Assembly: GCF_029168945.1 (NCBI RefSeq)
Contig: NC_083608.1
Span: 20,602,136-20,666,135, forward strand
Direction: 5' to 3'
Source: Cannabis sativa
Taxonomy: Eukaryota; Streptophyta; Magnoliopsida; Rosales; Cannabaceae
Length of the DNA: 64,000 nt
Notes under the pieces: generated by a model
Databases searched by the model: none
What the model was told of the DNA's origin: nothing
What the model saw: only the letters and a program-made list of their open reading frames with translations
Shown: piece by piece, positions 47,238 to 59,973 of the stretch
Layout: each line of letters opens with the position of its first letter
Position numbering within the stretch: position 1 is the first letter of the stretch
Made by a program: the position numbers and the translations under genes

Positions 47238-49270
47238 ATGTGCGTAGCCATGTACATTATACTTCGCCTCCTGAGCAACCTTCTTGCCTTTCTTCTTCTC
47301 AATGTTCTGCTTATAATGCATCATCATAGACCACATCAACTTATGAAAAACACACTCGCCTCATGTATATTTGAAGAAGAACTTGATGTCTTCAACAAAT
47401 TTCAGCATGTTTGGACAAACAATGATGTTGCCATATTTTGCAACAATACACCCTCAATAAAGGCGCATAGTCCGAGCTTGTACACATCATCTTTATCTTT
47501 GCATCTCTCCAGTTGTAGCATAAGTGTATTAACATGCACACTACTCTTCCCTTTGAAATACATCCTCAAAAAGTGGTCACTGGACTTGGCTTGTATCTCT
47601 TCGTCTATAGGGAAAGTACCCATACTTAGGTCAGTTATCAGACCGAACCCAATCTGTCCAAATCTCATATCAGTTTTACCCACATGAAACCATATCTCAT
47701 CTTCCTTTTCTTTATTAACTTTCATTTTTTGCAACAGTAGTTGGTGCACCAACGCACCAGAGAAAGTAGGGGTGTTCATCCGATCCAATCTGCATTTTTT
47801 TGGTCAAACAACATCCAATTCGCACTAAGTGCGGATTTCATATTTTGGATCCAATCCGATTTGCATATTAGTTTAAATTCAATCCAATCCGCAATAGTGC
47901 AGATTGAATCAATTGTTTTTTTTAATGTTAAATTATTTAATATTTCATAGAAAAAAAATTAAAAAAGACTATTATTTCTTAATCTCTAATAATAATCTAT
48001 TTCCATCTCAATTCTCCAGCTTCTCAAAATGGTCCGAATGGGCTCGCCTTCACCTGCTTAGTCAACTTATGCTTTTAAAACATGGCCTTAATATCTCTAA
48101 ACCTATTTGAGCCCCGATAAATAAAATGACATGTGAAATGGTCGAACACTAGAAGTTTAAGCTCAGGAGCCTTCAACATAAATTTTATGAAAATAAACAT
48201 AAACAACAGATTAAAACACAAATATGATATGTCTCAAAAAATATTGCTATATGTCACAAACAATATCGCCATATGTCACTAAATACATCGTTAATTCAAC
48301 AAAGTATCGCTAAACAACTCAACACATGTATACTAATCATATATATATATTGCAATATGTCGCTAACAAAATTGCCTTATGTCGCTAAACATCTCAAGCA
48401 TAATCAGTTAGGAGTAGTGCTATATCGTAAAGCATATCGTGAAGTGTCTCTAATCGTTAGATGACAACAAATGCAGAGAACTCATTCTTAGATGTCGTCA
48501 TATGTCACAAAAAAATTGTCAAACATAAATCAATATATAGTAACAACTAACACAAAAGTCGTCACATGTCGCAAAAAATATCGCTAATCGTTATTATGCA
48601 TAAACCACCTTTAAGGTGATATCGTGGAATATCACCACAAATATCGCTAGACGCCAATAAATACATAGAAACTGTCAAAATGAACAGACAACATCAACAC
48701 CATTGGGGGTGATATCATCAAATATCGCTATCAGTATCGACAAACATCGATAAATGTAGAAAAACCAAGGAAAGGAACATACATCATCAAAATTCAAGTC
48801 CAAACACAAAAAATTAACTTATAATCGGACAAATTTCCTTAATCTCAACCATAATCAACAAAACCAATCCAAAATTTTAATTCAAAACATAATAAATAGA
48901 AAAATCACTCAAAAAAAATTTTAAAAAATAAAAACTTACCAAATTTTGTGAGAATCGTGGGTAGGTAGCTTGGGTCTTGTTATTAACGTAAACAATAGTA
49001 GAAATGTAGGTGGCCAAAAGGGCTAGGTGTCAATTTAGGGCTTCGGTGATCTTCTTGTGGGTTGTCGGGAATGTCGTGGGGAACCAAGGGGCGATGGAGA
49101 GTTAGAGAGTGAGAGAATGAGAGAGAGACGGTGTTGTGAGTTCACTGGAGTGGAAGAGAGAGAGAGTTTAAGAGGGTAAGAGGCTGGTGGTGTGTCGCCG
49201 GAGTGAGGGAGATAGTGAGTTTGAGAGGGGAGGGAGTTAGAGAGTTGGAGAGAGAAAATTTATTTGAAAA

Positions 49271-49627
49271 TGTTAAAAAGATATATATTTGAATTAAAAG
49301 ATATTATTAGAAGTATGAAGTATAAATTTTGAAATGAATTGACATATTAAAAGACCATGGTTCATCAAATTTTCCTAACATATGATGCATACATTGCATA
49401 TTGTTGTGCCATATAGAAAGTCATCATGTACTTAAAAGAACGAGAGAATTATTATTTAAATTTCTATTAATTAACTAGATACAGAAGGAAAATAATTTGA
49501 ATGTAGACTAATACATATATTTTTAAAACAGAAGAATAAATAATTTTTTTTTTTTCCATCTAGACCTAGATCAGATCAATGAGCTCCATAACAGCCTACG
49601 GTTTTGTGTACACGACACAACAATATA
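49271..49627. other. Unassigned sequence left of the 10-kb inverted-repeat unit
   Basis: AT-rich, with a few gene-like bases at 49,560-49,625 (AGATCAATGAGCTCC, CCTACGGTTTTG). No family recognised. Confidence 0.4.
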
Positions 49628-49708
49628 GGAAGCGGATCCTCTGTCTAGGATTCCTGTCCATTTTGCTGTCCACCCAATTAAAATACTCCATGTCATTAAT
49701 AAATTAAC
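49628..49708 (+). repeat. Left inverted repeat of a 10.3-kb unit
   Basis: GGAAGCGGATCCTCTGTCTA, then TTCCTGTCCATTTTGCTGTC and CACCCAATTAAAATA. The inverse stands at 59,895-59,973 with few mismatches. It is flanked on the left by ATA. Confidence 0.8.
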
Positions 49709-50554
49709 AGCAAAACTCTAACTTAATTTCTAGATATTCATTCTGTTAACTTCTTTGCTAATGTATATTACATATTTTAATAATGAATGCTGAGTATCAA
49801 ATACACATTAATTTAGGGTCCACTTTTCTTTCTATTATGAAATAATGAAACTAAGACTTCTCATATTTTTTTTTTAAAAAAAAAAAAATAAATTAACTTT
49901 CTATATTTTGTTTTACTTTTTATATTTTGTTTTACTTTTTTATTTTTAAAATAAATTAACGTGTAAATATTTAAGTGTCAAGTCATTATTTATGTCTCAT
50001 TTTTAATTGATATTATTACTGTAAAAAATAAATTTAAGTATTTATCTGCATCTAAGAGTTAAATTAGATATTTATGTTATAAATAATTTTTTTTCTTCAT
50101 ATTTTTAGTACAATAATCAGTCTTATTTTTTATTATTATTTTTTCAGTATGAATTGTTCTTACTTCTACTCATGGTTATGTATACTTATTGATCAATTTG
50201 ATAATTTTTTTTAAATAAAATAGTTCAATTCTTTAATCACTTATGCATATAATTAAATATAAGTAAAATTGGTTGTTTTATGATATCTAGCAAATTTATT
50301 CTCTACAAAAAAATTATATATTTGAACTTCATCAATTTGAAAATGAAGAACACTAGATATATGTGCATGATATCTAAAATGACTAGAGAGAAATGTTTTT
50401 TTAGTGTAGTATATTATTTTATGTATTTCTTTTCAAGCAAGCTTAGTTTTTGAAGTAAAAAATTATAGTAAAATTCGAAAAAGAATATGGAATTGGGTTC
50501 AAATATATTATTATTATTATTTAATAGATATATATATATATATTTCAATATATA
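49709..50554. other. AT-rich filler inside the inverted-repeat unit
   Basis: No coding capacity and no recognisable element. Confidence 0.5.
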
Positions 50555-51800
50555 CTAGGCGGCAACTACGTGCAAGGCACGTTGTATCTTATTTTTAGTT
50601 TTTTTTTGGGGTTTTTTTTATCCATATAAAAAATTAAATAGGTTAATTTATAGAGTATACATTAAAATTCTTGTATATTTGAGTGTTCATCTTCTTTTGA
50701 TCAGTATAAGTTTATAATATCCAACACTTTGTTAACAATTCATTAGAAATAATTTCAATATATTTAGTTTTTTCTTGAGAAATAAATTATAAAAGTTGGT
50801 AGTGTTGTCATTTATTTGACCATATATTCTTGCACTAAATGGATGCATCTCAATGAGAAGCCAGCCTAACATTTTAGTTGGGGCAAAAAAATTTTTTTTT
50901 TTTTGAAGCATTAATGAAAAATATAATTTTTATTGAAAAAAAATACAAATTCTATAAGAATAAAAAGAAATATACGTGAGAATTAAAGTGAAAAATATAA
51001 ATTTTATGGGGATAAATATAAAAATGTGTAAGGACAAAGATGAAAAAAATTATTTTTATGGGGTCAAAATATAAAATACTAAAAAAATTTTATGAATAAA
51101 AAATTAAGGGGGGCAAATGACCCCATATGGCCCCTTCCCTCCACCACTGATCTCAATTGTAAATGTATTTTTTCTATTTAAAATATTTGATATAATAATA
51201 TAGATATTATTTATAAATTTTATTGTATATATTTATTTACCGAAAGTATTATTTTACATATTACCTAAGTTATAAATTTTATTTCTTCAAATTAGATGTT
51301 TAATTATTTTAAAATATTACATAAGGTTGTTATTCTAATTCTTAAAATATTAGTTATTTATATGTAATTTATAATTTAAAAGATTTAGTAACTTCTTCTT
51401 ATTTTACATTTAATATAGCATACATTGAAATTCTTGTACTTTTGAGTCTTCATCTCTTGATCAACTTAAATTTATAATATCTAACATTTAGTTGTCATTT
51501 CATTAAAAATATTTTCAATATATATTTATTATTTTCTTGAAAAATAAATTATAAAAATTGGTATTAATCTTCAATTATTAATTATTGTAGTGTATAATAA
51601 ATAAATAAATATGTGTATATTAAAATCATACCTCTTCAGAATATTTTATTGTAACAATCTAAAATTTGTTCGGCTTCGTGACTAAACATGATTATATATA
51701 CGCTTCTAATGTCGTATTTTATTTTAGCATATACTCTTGTACTGAAAATATATTTATATTTACATATATTAAAATATATTTACGTATATATAAATATGTA
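50555..51800 (-). mobile_element. Degenerate relic of the same Helitron family (inverted)
   Basis: On the minus strand the right-hand end reads ACGTGC-CTT-GCACGT, AGTTGCCGC, CTAG|T, the same 3' terminus as the Helitron at 40,918 but with a perfect stem. Upstream of it, 50,770-50,845 and 51,540-51,760 align with the RPA1-like exons (for example ACCTCTTCAGAATATT and ACCATATATTCTTGCACT). An unrelated block (about 50,865-51,150, GGGGCAAATGACCCCATATG) interrupts it. The 5' end could not be placed, so the right border is only the limit of visible similarity. Confidence 0.65.
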
Positions 51801-53200
51801 TATATATAATACTTTATATTATTGATGAAAATTTAATACTTTTGATATGAAAAATACAATTTTTTTTTTTCTTAATTTGATGGTTTTTCCCACAAACAAA
51901 GAAATGTTCACTACTGCGATTTATCTTGTTTAATTATAAGATACAGTTAAAATTAAAATTGGGTATTTAGATATTTAAAATTTTTAAGTCATTATTTTAA
52001 TAAGTTCATTGACAATATAAATTTAACTTATTAATATATATACAATAATTACCCATTTTGAAAATATTATTATTGTCCTTTTCAAAATATAATTAATGTA
52101 TATACACCTAATTACTAATTTATTATAACAAAAAAATTATTAATTATATATTTTTAATATAATTTAGAACAACAAATAGATATGAAAGATATAAGAGATC
52201 GATCTATATCATTCTACCAATAAAAATTAATCATTGACTTTGATGCACGTCCCACACTCTCAAAGTTGAATCTTTCTCTCAATCATACTTATCTCGTAGC
52301 ATTATATATTTTATTAATTTTAAAAGTTTGATGATATTTTACACAACTAAGTTAATAAAAAAAGATTAATTAATACTCAAATGATGTAATAGTATGAAAT
52401 AAGGGTGCAAGATATAATTTACATTAAAAAAAATAAACCCACTAATAATATATATTTATGTTATTATATTTGAGTAATTTTATTATTATTATTATTCTTA
52501 ATATTTTTTTTTTTAAAAAAAATAACTTCAAAAAACACCACCAATAAACAAAAAAAAAAAAACTTAAAAGAAAACAACTTAATAGATACATATTGTTTAA
52601 CAATAAATAGTTTCAATAAATATATTTACCATCTTTCAAAAGGAAAAATCAATATTTGCCAAAAATGCTTTTTATTCTTATCCATTTCTATTTTTCATAT
52701 ATCATATTTTAATGTATTTTATTATTATCTTCAACCCCCAAAACTAAAACTTTATCCACAATGTCAGCCTCCCTCTTTTTAACTCTTTCTTGAACACCTA
52801 TTCCCTTCAAACTTCATCCCATGGTTAAATTAATTTCAGTCATTTTTTATAAGCCCAACCAAGAACTAATGAATTTTTGGGCAAAAAATTTTGCATGAAC
52901 TATTAGGAGGAATTTTAATAATTTAAATCTTAATATTTTCTCCTATACCCTGACGCTAAGTGATCCTGACCAAAAAAAAAATAAAACAAATAGTGGCAAG
53001 TTGGCATCTATAGAATTGCATATTTATTTCTCTGCTCAAGACATGCTTTCGGTTGGAGTCTTGGTTTTCGACAGACTCCAAGTTTTTAATGACTTTCCAA
53101 TCGAGTAAAAACATAATTATACAATTTGGAAGAATTGTCACTATTATTCTTAAATCAGGACTACCTTATATATATAACTCTCTCCTTCTAACTTTTTCTT
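51801..53200. other. AT-rich stretch, no gene seen
   Basis: Extremely AT-rich with long A and T runs. One patch (about 52,730-53,160) is less AT-rich but shows no recognisable frame. Confidence 0.5.
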
Positions 53201-53874
53201 GAACACCCGCTACAACATTTTGGTTGGAGGTAATGAAAGCAATGGAATAGGAATAGGAATAAGAATAGGAATGGTAATGGAATGGAATAAGAATAGGAAT
53301 AGGATTAGGTTGTTTGGTTAGATTTATGGAATCAATAATTGAATACAATTCTTATGTTTGGTTGACTATATAATGGAATGGAATGGAATAAATTAATTTT
53401 GAACAAAAATACTATTATTTTTAAAACATGATTAAAAAATTAAATTAAATATATTCAAGTTGTATATATATATTTTTTTTTAAAAAAATTGATTTATATT
53501 TTTTTTTAAAAAAAAACTAATATGTATTAAAAAAAATTAATACTTATTTAAAAAAATTAATATATATAAATTTATATTTATTGAATTTACTATAAAATAT
53601 TACTTCTTTAAAAAAAAAACCTAACATATATTTTCTTAAAAAAACTATATAATCACATAAAAACTTGTTCAAAAGTATAAGTATTCATGTCCAATTCCCA
53701 TATTTATGCTCAAAATAATTGTTTGCAAAATTATGAGCATAACACATTACACCAGATCCAAAAGATTATAATTTGTATACTACTGAATGTCAAAGGCAAT
53801 ATATATTGTCCTGCAAATTATTTTAGACCAAAGTGAATAACCATGATCTTTCTAACTCTTTCCCGAGCTGTGTA

Positions 53875-54980
53875 CTAAAGAGAGCCATCAATCAGAAGTC
53901 TCGCCCATTCATCCTTCTCATCATCTGGGACACTGAAAAAGTAAGAAACCAGAGCATTATCTTGCATAATCATGCGAGCTACCTTATGACGTTGAGTTGT
54001 AGTAAGTGTAGTGGTCCTTTCTAACTCTTTCCCGAGCTGCATATGCTTTTCATTCAAGTCTTCACCAATAGCTTTACTCAAACGAATAGAAGCTTTTTCA
54101 ATTACCTCTGCGAGAATAGAAGCTGATTGTGTAAGTGCATTTGAAAGTTCTTCATGATTTGCAGCTTTCCTTTTCTTCTTTGAAGACCCATCTGATTGAG
54201 TGTGAGATTGAGCACCTCTTGTTGCATCTGAAACAGACATAGATTCCACTTCATCCACATTATTAGCATTGCTAAAATCATCTTCTCCAAGTGTAGTGTT
54301 TTCCTTTTCAGCTTCAAGTTCTTCAACAACATACGTTACGGTCTACGCATGTTTTCCAGTTGCACGATCTTTGCCAAAAACTGCACACAAGTCGTCATAC
54401 CAAGGGAATGACTTGATCTTGAATGGGGCTGCTTCCTTATGACTCTGCATGTATACAAAATAAAAACCAATAAATCACACTGCATAACCTATCTTTTACT
54501 TCACATATCTCTAAAGTATACATACCAAAGTATTCTATAAGAAGTTCCAAACATTATGCCAAGTTAAAAAGTTTAACATTTTTAAAGCACTAGTTATATT
54601 ATAATATAGCATATATAAACATAAATACCTGCAAATATGCTTCCCACACTGGTTTTTCCGCGATTCTAGCTTTTTCTAATACTGTCCCATCCAAACCCGC
54701 TACAAAAAGGTCCAGTCAACATTTCATGTACTATTTGAAAATGAGTCTTCAAAGTTTTCATTCTAGACTCAATGTGTGGCTTAGCTTGTATGTCACATCC
54801 AGGCATTCGCTCTTTTAGTTTCATCTCAATAGCTCTAAGATGACCTGGCTTGAAGTTTCCTTCAGCTTTAAACTTCCCTTCATTATTTAGCTCCATAAGT
54901 GATTCAATCAAGTGTTTGTCTTCATCTTCACTCCAGAATCTTTTATTTTGTCCTGGACCTCTTCCTTTTGAAGTCTCCAT
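53875..54980 (-). pseudogene. Harbinger ORF1 (Myb/SANT-like DNA-binding protein), broken
   Basis: Begins METSKGRGPGQNKRFWSEDE at 54,980. The trihelix-type Myb/SANT-like domain (FWSEDEDKHLIESL, ... IEMKLKERMPGCDI ... MKTLKTHFQIVHEML) is that of the PIF-element partner protein, which binds element ends and helps transposase into the nucleus. After LTGPFCSGFGWD the expected continuation appears in another frame (LEKARIAEKPVWEAYLQ), so there is a frameshift near 54,690. The second part (54,447-53,875) contains KSFPWYDDLCAVFGKDRATG, then an in-frame TAG at 54,343-54,345, and ends ...DEWARLLIDGSL. It cannot make the full protein. Confidence 0.8.
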
Positions 54981-55231
54981 GCTGAAATAAGGAATCAAAA
55001 TAATGTAAAACTAAAAACTAGAATTGAAATGTTGAACTTGAGTGAAAAATAAAGACATTCAACAGTAAATAAACAAAACTGAATTGATATACACACCAAT
55101 AACAAAACATAAATTCAAAGATAAATTTCAATGTTGTCAATTACACAACTATTCAAATAACTTGGCATAGCCAAGTGAAAACAAATATAAAAACCTAGAT
55201 AATCATTGTGCATTTAATCTAAGAAAAAAAA

Positions 55232-56648
55232 CTAGCTTGCTCTCCTACGTTCCCTCCATTCACTATACATCTCATGTGCTAAATTGTTTCTAAACGTTGT
55301 CCACTCTTCAGAAGCTTCAATACTTCTTATGGATCCATCAACATCTTCTTCATCTCCACTGTTAATCTCATTCTCTGAATGCATATAAGTATTATCAGTA
55401 GGCATTTCTCTTCTAATAAAATTGTGAAGCAAACAACATGCCAAAATGATTCGATTTTGAGTCTTTATTGGATAGAATGACGGACTCCTAAGAATTGCCC
55501 ATCGACTCTTAATTGCACCAAAACATCTCTCAATGACATTCCTAGCAGATGAATGCTTCATATTAAAAAATTCTTGTGAATTTCTAGGAGGATTTCCATC
55601 TTCCCATTGGTTGAGGTGATAACGTTGGCCTCGATATGGAGCAAGAAATCCCTTACAATTAGTATATCCAGCATCTACAAGGTAATAATAACCTAAAATA
55701 AAATAAAGATGGGGATTAAGTTGTCTCCTAAATGAGCTACTAATCAAAAATAAAAAAATGTACAATCTAAAACACCAAGCTTACCATTTGGAACACACAA
55801 ACCATTTGTTCTACGTATGGCATCACGTAAAACTCTACCATCTGCTGCAGAGCCTTCCCAACCAGGTAACACATATATGAATTGCAAGTCTTGGGAGCAT
55901 ACACCTAAGACATTTGTAGCTATTTCACCTTTTCGAGTACGATATTTTGGTTTATCATTCATAGGTACTCTCACTCTAATATGAGTTCCATCTAGTGCTC
56001 CTAAGCAATTCTACCATATAAACAAAGTTTTTTTCATTAGTATTTCAAACAAACAAACCATTTCCACCTAAACCATTTTAATTCAAGAAATTCAAGAAAT
56101 ATATATTATACCTTGAACCATTTCCACCTCTCATCTGTTGAATTTTCAAGAACAGGTTCAGGTCTTTTCAATAACTCTCCATGTAGCCGAATGATTGAAT
56201 GTAACACATTATGAAAATATTTGCTAATTGTCTCACCCGATCTCATAAATCGAAATCTAACGACTCTATTTTTCACATGATGAGCAATTACATGTAAAAA
56301 CATAGCCACTTGTTCATCTACTTGTAAATATTTAGATGCTTTTAACCCACCCCTAGTTTCAAGCATTATGCATAAAGTGCTAAATGCTTTCCTATTCATC
56401 CTAAGTTGATCAAAACAAATGACATCACTCTCATAAGCTATTTGGTGCACAATTTGCCTATTGACAAAAATATCAAGTATGTATAATTGTCTTCCCAAAG
56501 AGCTTGATTCAATACTATGTTCAATAATTTTTTCCCATAATTTAAAAAACCATTCCACTACATGCAACACATTCATCCAATACATATAAAGAGTTATGAT
56601 CTTCTTCTTTCTCAAAATTTGTCTTTCACTTACAGTTAAGCGAGCCAT
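55232..56648 (-). CDS. PIF/Harbinger DDE transposase, intact
   Basis: Three exons, 56648-56112, 56010-55785 and 55692-55232, with GT-AG borders give 1,224 nt and 407 residues without a stop, the usual size of the family. The DDE residues are present: D186 in GALDGTHI, D261 in YYLVDAGY and E309 in NVIERCFGAIK. The N-terminal half carries a helix-turn-helix-like region (CFDQLRMNRKAFSTLCIMLE, ... VAMFLHVIAHHVKNR). It should cut and join element ends in the nucleus together with ORF1, which in this copy is broken. An earlier ATG upstream would add an AT-rich hydrophobic stretch and was rejected in favour of MARLTVSERQ. Confidence 0.87.
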
Positions 56649-56771
56649 TATCCTACAATGACAATAATTGAGCAAAAGAAACTTACCATTATTCATACAA
56701 TCCACTGAATAATTCTTCATTATATCACAAAAAAAAAATATATATATATATATACTGTAATATTCATACAC

Positions 56772-58069
56772 AATGAAGTCCTAAATATTCATACAATCCA
56801 CTGTATCAAATATATGTATGTATATATAAATAAAAGTAAATGTGAAACTCAATATTCTTTGTGTACACCCAGCTCCTACATTTTTCCTTTAAGGGGCAGT
56901 AGAGCAAGACATGATTGTGAAAAATAAAAATAAGAAACCAATATTTTTCCAATATTTGAAGTTGAATGGAACTAATAATTGCACTACAGCTGCATAGCTA
57001 TAGAAAGTTAGGAACCTTCTTACTCTCTTTTCTCATTTTGTTTTCCTAAAATACCAATATCATAATAATAAGCATATTATCCCAACAAGATCCACTTCAT
57101 TACATATGATTTTATAAACAAGTAACTTTGAGTTTGATTCAATAATTAAAATGGGATCCAGTTTCAAACCATGAGCACTCAAATCGAGCCCATTCTAGGC
57201 TTAGCCCATGAATCTCACATTATGTAATGTCAAACACCACTACCACTCAGTTGATTAAACTTTTGTTAGAAGACCTTACCTCGAGTTAAAGCAACAAAAG
57301 TAAATATTAAAATTAAATAGACATCTTGAGGGAATAAGAAAATCAGATGATTAAACATTAGTGTACATCGAAAAGAAAAACACAAAAAATAAAATTGGAT
57401 ACATTTCATTAATGTCAACAACATAAGACTTCAAACAGTGCGGACCACAAAAATACATGTAGTTCAATTTTTTGAATAATTTAGCATAGTGGCTCAAATC
57501 TCCCAAACTGTCAATGTCCAAAACAACCAACTATAAACATAATCACTACGGCAAATGACCATATACTATACTTAAAATACTTGGAGCAGTACGAGAGAGC
57601 AAAAGTCAAGTCCAATATACCATACTTAAAAAAAAAAAAAAAAAAAACAGGAGTGAGATTTCATTATACCAGATGTGGGCACTGGGCAACACAAACAACA
57701 AATAATACCAGATATCCCAAATCTGCAGTTAACACATAATGCAAAGCTATTTCATAAATGCTTTTATTCACCCTCTCAAACGAGATATACTACTAAAACT
57801 ATGTGAGATTGAAGAATTGTGAAAACTGCAGCGTGAAGATAAATAACTAAAGACTGAAACTATCAGTAAATAAATCCAAACCCAATCTCACTTTAAGTTT
57901 AAGTTTGCATCTTTACTGTTGGAAATTCAATCCAAACCCAATCTCAAATCCCTAAATAAATCAAAAAGTACAACCACAAAAATAAGAACAAGTTATAATA
58001 ATACAATTCGAACAAACTTAAAGGAAGTAAAACAATAAATAAAAGATATATACACCGAACTACAGAGAT
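56772..58069. other. Non-coding region within the Harbinger element
   Basis: AT-rich, no gene. A segment around TTTATAAACAAGTAACTTTG (57,113) recurs at 58,163, inside the LINE fragment, so part of that fragment has been duplicated here. Confidence 0.5.
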
Positions 58070-58327
58070 TCACACTTCATCTAAAATAAGTTGGAGTGTA
58101 TTCCTTTCTTCTAAACTCCCAACAATATAATGAATGATTAACTCACTTAGCACTATGATTTTATAAACAAGTAACTTTGAGTTTGATTCAATAATTAAAA
58201 TGGGAAATTTAATTGCCATACACCACTTTACAGCAGCTTTGAGAGCAAGTCCTTCAGCATAAGTTGAGTCAAAAGCCCTTTGGGGCAGGAATAGCCAAAA
58301 CAACAACAACATTATCATTCTCATCAT
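58070..58327 (-). pseudogene. RNase H-like domain fragment of a LINE
   Basis: The reading frame contains STYAEGLALKAAVKWCMAIK followed by FPILIIESNSKLLV, the beta-alpha-beta core of the RNase H-like (RVT_3) domain of plant LINEs, where E in AEGLAL and D/N in the ESD/ESN motif are typical. The upstream reverse transcriptase is missing. A short segment between the motif and the C-terminal helix matches the repeat at 57,113. Confidence 0.6.
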
Positions 58328-58680
58328 TTACTACAGTTCCCAATCCCAGCTTGTTATTTATGTTTGTTTTTTAATGTTAGTTTGTCATATAGAAACTTTG
58401 CTACAGATTCTTATATAAGTCAAACCAATGAGACAACAAAGTATTAAAGCAAACCACTAAACCAGCGCACCCATTAGTGCTGTTACATGTTTTTATGGCA
58501 TAATAATCGCAATTGTCTCTGTAAATTTTGTCAATGAATGTGAAGCAAAAATCAAGCTCTGTGACAGAATGATTTAGTTCATAATGTAATTATTTATAAT
58601 GACCGAAGAGAATGAGAATGATTTAGAACAGATTCACACATTCATACACAAAACAACAAGAATAGATTCAAAATCACCAA

Positions 58681-58855
<175 letters not shown>

Positions 58856-59214
58856 ACCTCCGGCAACGCTACCACCAATCAAGGAAGCCCGACACTTGCA
58901 GAGTGAGCATGAACGAAGAAGACAGTCACAACAATGGCAGCAGATTAATCTTTAATTTGCTAGGGTTAGGGTTTGTTGGGCTTGGACCATGGCTAGTAGA
59001 AGAGAGATATAATTTGTTGATATGCCAAAGTGTGGAATGGAATTATAATTCCACCAAATGAAAAATGGAAAAGCAATTCCGTTAGTTTGGGGAATTGCAT
59101 TACTATGGAATTATTTTCCAAAATTGGTATTTTTCAACCACACAAAAGAATCAAGCCCATTAGTATTCCATTCCATTCTTTTCTGGCCCATTACAATCAA
59201 CCAAACGGGCCCTA

Positions 59215-59665
59215 AGTGTATGATTCAAGGGAAATGATGTCTTGTACAAATATGTAGCAGATGGATTATATATACATATATTCGTGAAGTTGATGACAAT
59301 ATATGAAAGATAGTTTATGTGAATCAGTGCCTATTGCGAATAGTTGTATCTATATGTGGGAGTATGTAACTCTTAAGATAAGCTAATGCTATTAGTAATT
59401 TATACTTCTGTTAAAATTAATTTTTTATTGGAGAATATTCTGTCAAAAAGCATGACAATCTGTTAAATGCACAACAAAAATAGTTAGATAGGCATTTATA
59501 TAATAGGTAAGATTTATAATAGGATTAATTTTTTCATCAATTAAATATATAATACAATTTAATTTGAAATCATATAACTTATTTTTATATATGAAAAACC
59601 ATTTTGTTGGATAAAGTAAAAAAGAAAAAAAAAATAAGAAATCTGATAATAATAATAATAATAAC

Positions 59666-59701
<36 letters not shown>

Positions 59702-59894
59702 CTGCCAAACAAAAATAATAACAAAATAATAAGAAAGTGTTTTTCACTTGAATTAAATTTAAAAATTTCATAGTTAGGTCCCACTGCACTAATATGTCCT
59801 TATTTATTAAACAAATATATGTATATATATTAATACTTATACTGTTAACGGTACTGTTAACGGAAAGATAGATGTTAAAATGGTGATACAGTAT
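59215..59894. other. Non-coding sequence between Harbinger end and right inverted repeat
   Basis: No gene. Contains a trinucleotide AAT run at 59,646-59,701 and a small tandem ACTGTTAACGG pair at about 59,840-59,862. Open frames here are repeat products. Confidence 0.6.
59646..59701. repeat. (AAT)n microsatellite
   Basis: AAT trinucleotide run with one AAC interruption. Confidence 0.9.
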
Positions 59895-59973
59895 TAATTC
59901 ATTAATGACTTGGACTATTTTAATTGGGTGGACAGCAAAATGGACAGGAATGCTAGACAGAGGATCCGCTTCC
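59895..59973 (-). repeat. Right inverted repeat of the 10.3-kb unit
   Basis: Inverse of 49,628-49,708, ending GGATCCGCTTCC, with ATA next outside. Both ends thus carry ATA, a possible 3-bp target duplication. Confidence 0.8.

Larger units (their letters stand above)
45585..49260 (-). pseudogene. Broken transposon-type gene with a DUF1985-like domain
   Basis: Three coding segments run on the minus strand. At 47,788-47,402, WFHVGKTDMRFGQIGFGLIT and DLSMG match DUF1985, a domain of ULP1-bearing Mutator-like elements. At 46,252-45,860 there is a Pro/Asp-rich segment with a coiled-coil-like EERLDRIDKQQ. At 45,775-45,600 there is an Asp-rich stretch with an internal stop (YLEN*EHDDDD). The CT-rich minus-strand sequence at 48,960-49,260 looks like its 5' UTR. 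A Cassandra-like LTR interrupts it at 46,857. The protease core was not found, so the gene is truncated. Mutator-type ends were not found either. Confidence 0.6.

Noticed and set aside
47238..47687. Plus-strand 149-codon frame
   Set aside because: It is the antisense of the DUF1985-like segment, which has the recognisable motif on the minus strand.
47768..47950. MITE starting GGGGTGTTCATCCGATCC
   Set aside because: The start resembles plant MITE ends and the inside has CGGATTG-type words, but I could not find the matching inverse end or a target duplication.
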